Below, piece by piece: positions 6,320 to 7,575 of a stretch of 7,575 bases of DNA (positions are counted from its first letter, which is position 1; each line of letters begins with the position of its first letter). The stretch covers positions 1-7,575 of the forward strand of contig JAGVIF010000287.1 in the NCBI GenBank assembly GCA_020056205.1. Direction: 5' to 3'. The translations under genes and the position numbers were made by a program. The notes under the pieces are model-generated. The model was given only the letters and a program-made list of their open reading frames with translations. It was not told the origin of the DNA and did no database searches. The stretch is from Lentisphaeria bacterium (GTDB taxonomy: Bacteria > Verrucomicrobiota > Lentisphaeria > Victivallales > GWF2-50-93).

Positions 6320-7423
6320 ATGGAAAAACTTATACTGGACGGACACAAACTGGCCTGGCACAAGGACCGGGTTGATGCATGGCTGAGAGGCGAACGCATC
6401 GCGCCAATCACTATTGACTGCGCTCTGACGCGCCGCTGCACCTACCGCTGTGTCTACTGCTACAGTAAACTTCAGCAGAATGACGAAAAAAAAATGACGA
6501 AAGACGTGATCTTCAGTTTTCTTGATGACGCCGCCGAGATCGGCGTGAAGGCGATCAGCTTTGTCAGTGACGGGGAAAGCACCTGCAGCCCGTATCTGAA
6601 AGACGCGGTATTGCGGGGGAAAAGCGACGGCATGGACATGGCAATCGGCACCAACGGTTACCTTTTCAGGAAGGGCGAGCTGGCCGAAATGCTCCCGGCG
6701 CTGACCTATCTGCGGTTCAATATTTCCGCGGGGGAAATCAACCGGTATTCCGAAATACATGGCGTCAGCCCAAAGTGCTTTGACCGAGTCGTCGCCAACA
6801 TGAAACACGCCGTCGCAATAAAACGCGCCCGCAGTTTGAACGTTACCATCGGGATGCAAATGGTACTGATGCCGGAATTCAGGGACCAGATCATTCCACT
6901 GGCCAATCTGGGGCGCGAAATAGGAGTTGACTACTTCGTCATCAAGCACTGCAGCGATGATGAGCACGGAGCTCTTGGCGTAGATTATTCCAAATATAGC
7001 GAGCTGATCGAAGACCTGCGCGACGCGGAAAAGTATTCCACCGACACTTATCAGGTATCCGCAAAATGGTCAAAGATCCTGAGCGGCGGAAAGAGAATTT
7101 ATTCAAGTTGCTACGGACCTCCGTTCATAGTCCAGATGTCCGGCTCCGGCCTTGTAGCGCCATGCGGCATGCTATTCAATGACGCTTACAAAAAATATCA
7201 TATCGGCAACATCGTTGAAAAAAGATTCAAGGAAATTTGGAAAAGCGACCGCTACTGGGAAGTAATGGACCTCATCGCATCAGACAAGTTCAATGCAAAA
7301 ACAATGTGCGGCTCCCTGTGCCTTCAACATAAGGTCAATGAATTTCTTTATGAAATCAAAAAATGCGGCGGGAAAATGCAACCCCCCAAAGGTGAACCTC
7401 CCATGCATGTCAATTTCATATAG
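6320..7423 (+). CDS. Radical SAM protein with SPASM/twitch-like C-terminus (copy 2)
   Basis: This 367-residue protein is a paralogue of the one at 3510-4577. The radical SAM motif CTYRCVYC places Cys40, Cys44 and Cys47 at the same residue numbers. The SAM-region motif is SDGE instead of GGE. The auxiliary cluster cysteines are Cys264-X12-G-X4-Cys282 and Cys330-X3-Cys334, the same spacing as in copy 1, with GNIVEKRFKEIW between and the same HVNFI ending. I chose ATG 6320 because its N-terminus aligns without gaps to copy 1 through residue 47; a TTG at 6296 would add eight residues. Neither start has a clear ribosome binding site. It is separated from the operon upstream by a 234-bp repeat-rich gap and may be transcribed separately. 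The substrate is unknown; a step on the same sugar pathway as copy 1 is inferred. Confidence 0.88.
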   Translation: MEKLILDGHKLAWHKDRVDAWLRGERIAPITIDCALTRRCTYRCVYCYSKLQQNDEKKMTKDVIFSFLDDAAEIGVKAISFVSDGESTCSPYLKDAVLRGKSDGMDMAIGTNGYLFRKGELAEMLPALTYLRFNISAGEINRYSEIHGVSPKCFDRVVANMKHAVAIKRARSLNVTIGMQMVLMPEFRDQIIPLANLGREIGVDYFVIKHCSDDEHGALGVDYSKYSELIEDLRDAEKYSTDTYQVSAKWSKILSGGKRIYSSCYGPPFIVQMSGSGLVAPCGMLFNDAYKKYHIGNIVEKRFKEIWKSDRYWEVMDLIASDKFNAKTMCGSLCLQHKVNEFLYEIKKCGGKMQPPKGEPPMHVNFI

Positions 7424-7456
7424 TTATACTCTATAAGGCTTAAAATTGCGCATAGA

Positions 7457-7553
7457 CGAGTTAGATTGCGGATTGTATTTTTTCGTTCCGACTGATGGGC
7501 GATATGAATATCGTCCGAAGAAGGAACGGGAAAATACGACCGCAAGAAACTCG
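7457..7553 (+). ncRNA. Long imperfect stem-loop, possible structured RNA or mobile repeat
   Basis: A nested inverted repeat folds over 97 nt: CGAGTT/AACTCG (7457-7462 with 7548-7553), a small internal loop, TTGCGG/CCGCAA (7466-7471 with 7540-7545), a bulged A7472, a 17-bp stem (7473-7489 with 7523-7539), then an inner hairpin (7497-7505 with 7508-7516) closing on a short loop. Four pairs are T-G on this strand (7474/7538, 7482/7530, 7483/7529, 7499/7514). These pair as U-G in a + strand RNA but would be A-C mismatches on the other strand. The identity is unknown. It starts 33 bp after the radical SAM stop codon, and no T-tract follows it. It may be a structured 3' RNA or a palindromic mobile repeat. 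Confidence 0.5.
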
Positions 7554-7571
7554 CGGGTTGGAAAACCCGCG
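7552..7571 (+). other. GC hairpin with GGAA (GNRA) loop
   Basis: CGCGGGTT (7552-7559) pairs perfectly with AACCCGCG (7564-7571) around a GGAA tetraloop, a member of the stable GNRA class. Its first two bases also pair in the adjacent large stem, so the two structures compete for or stack at that junction. The sequence after it (CTCC) is cut by the window end. No T-tract is visible, so terminator status is unsupported. Confidence 0.6.
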
Positions 7572-7575
7572 CTCC

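Noticed and set aside
6269..6967. Long minus-strand open frame (232 codons) opposite the second radical SAM gene
   Set aside because: It is antisense to a well-supported conserved protein and shows no recognisable domain; its openness reflects the codon use of the real gene.
7348..7545. Minus-strand 65-codon open frame over the end of the window
   Set aside because: It crosses the end of the radical SAM gene and the structured element and has no recognisable protein features.
7552..7571. Rho-independent terminator for the cluster
   Set aside because: The stem and loop are good, but the visible downstream bases are CTCC with no T-tract; the sequence beyond 7575 is not available.

Overview
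The window is a one-direction gene cluster (all genes on the + strand) from a bacterium, most likely Gram-negative with a heptose-containing surface glycan. The coding sequence is of moderate GC, and the gaps are AT-rich and full of small repeats. I cannot assign the species. The intergenic repeat style (8-bp GATT/AATC arrays, copies of an AATATCC-type repeat, small GC hairpins) reminds me of uncultivated lineages such as Omnitrophota or the PVC group, but that is a weak impression.

Layout: 1-133 is non-coding, with an 8-bp repeat array and a small hairpin. At 134-1712 lie a GmhA-like SIS sugar-phosphate isomerase and an NAD-dependent extended-SDR sugar-nucleotide epimerase/dehydratase. At 1713-1935 is a 223-bp spacer with one copy of a dispersed repeat, a GC hairpin and two inverted related hairpins. 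At 1936-6085 is a tightly packed run: an HldE-like nucleotidyltransferase-kinase fusion in reversed domain order, a radical SAM protein with a Cys-rich C-terminal auxiliary-cluster region, a small hypothetical ORF, a transketolase N-terminal (TPP-binding) subunit and an overlapping transketolase pyrimidine-domain subunit that lacks the usual C-terminal domain. At 6086-6319 is a 234-bp spacer with the second dispersed-repeat copy (inverted relative to the first) and an 80-bp array of 8-bp units. At 6320-7423 is a second radical SAM protein, a paralogue of the first. At 7424-7575 is a highly structured non-coding tail.

Working model (inference): the split transketolase could supply sedoheptulose 7-phosphate, the SIS protein could isomerise it to a heptose 7-phosphate, the HldE-like fusion could phosphorylate and nucleotidylate it, and the SDR enzyme plus the two radical SAM enzymes could tailor the activated sugar or its precursor. 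A GmhB-type phosphatase and any glycosyltransferase are not visible here, so the pathway is incomplete within the window or is completed elsewhere. The exact sugar is unknown. The most unusual items are the twin radical SAM enzymes, the reversed HldE fusion, the shortened transketolase subunit whose stop codon is partly made of repeat sequence, and the structured intergenic elements at 1778-1852 and 7457-7571.
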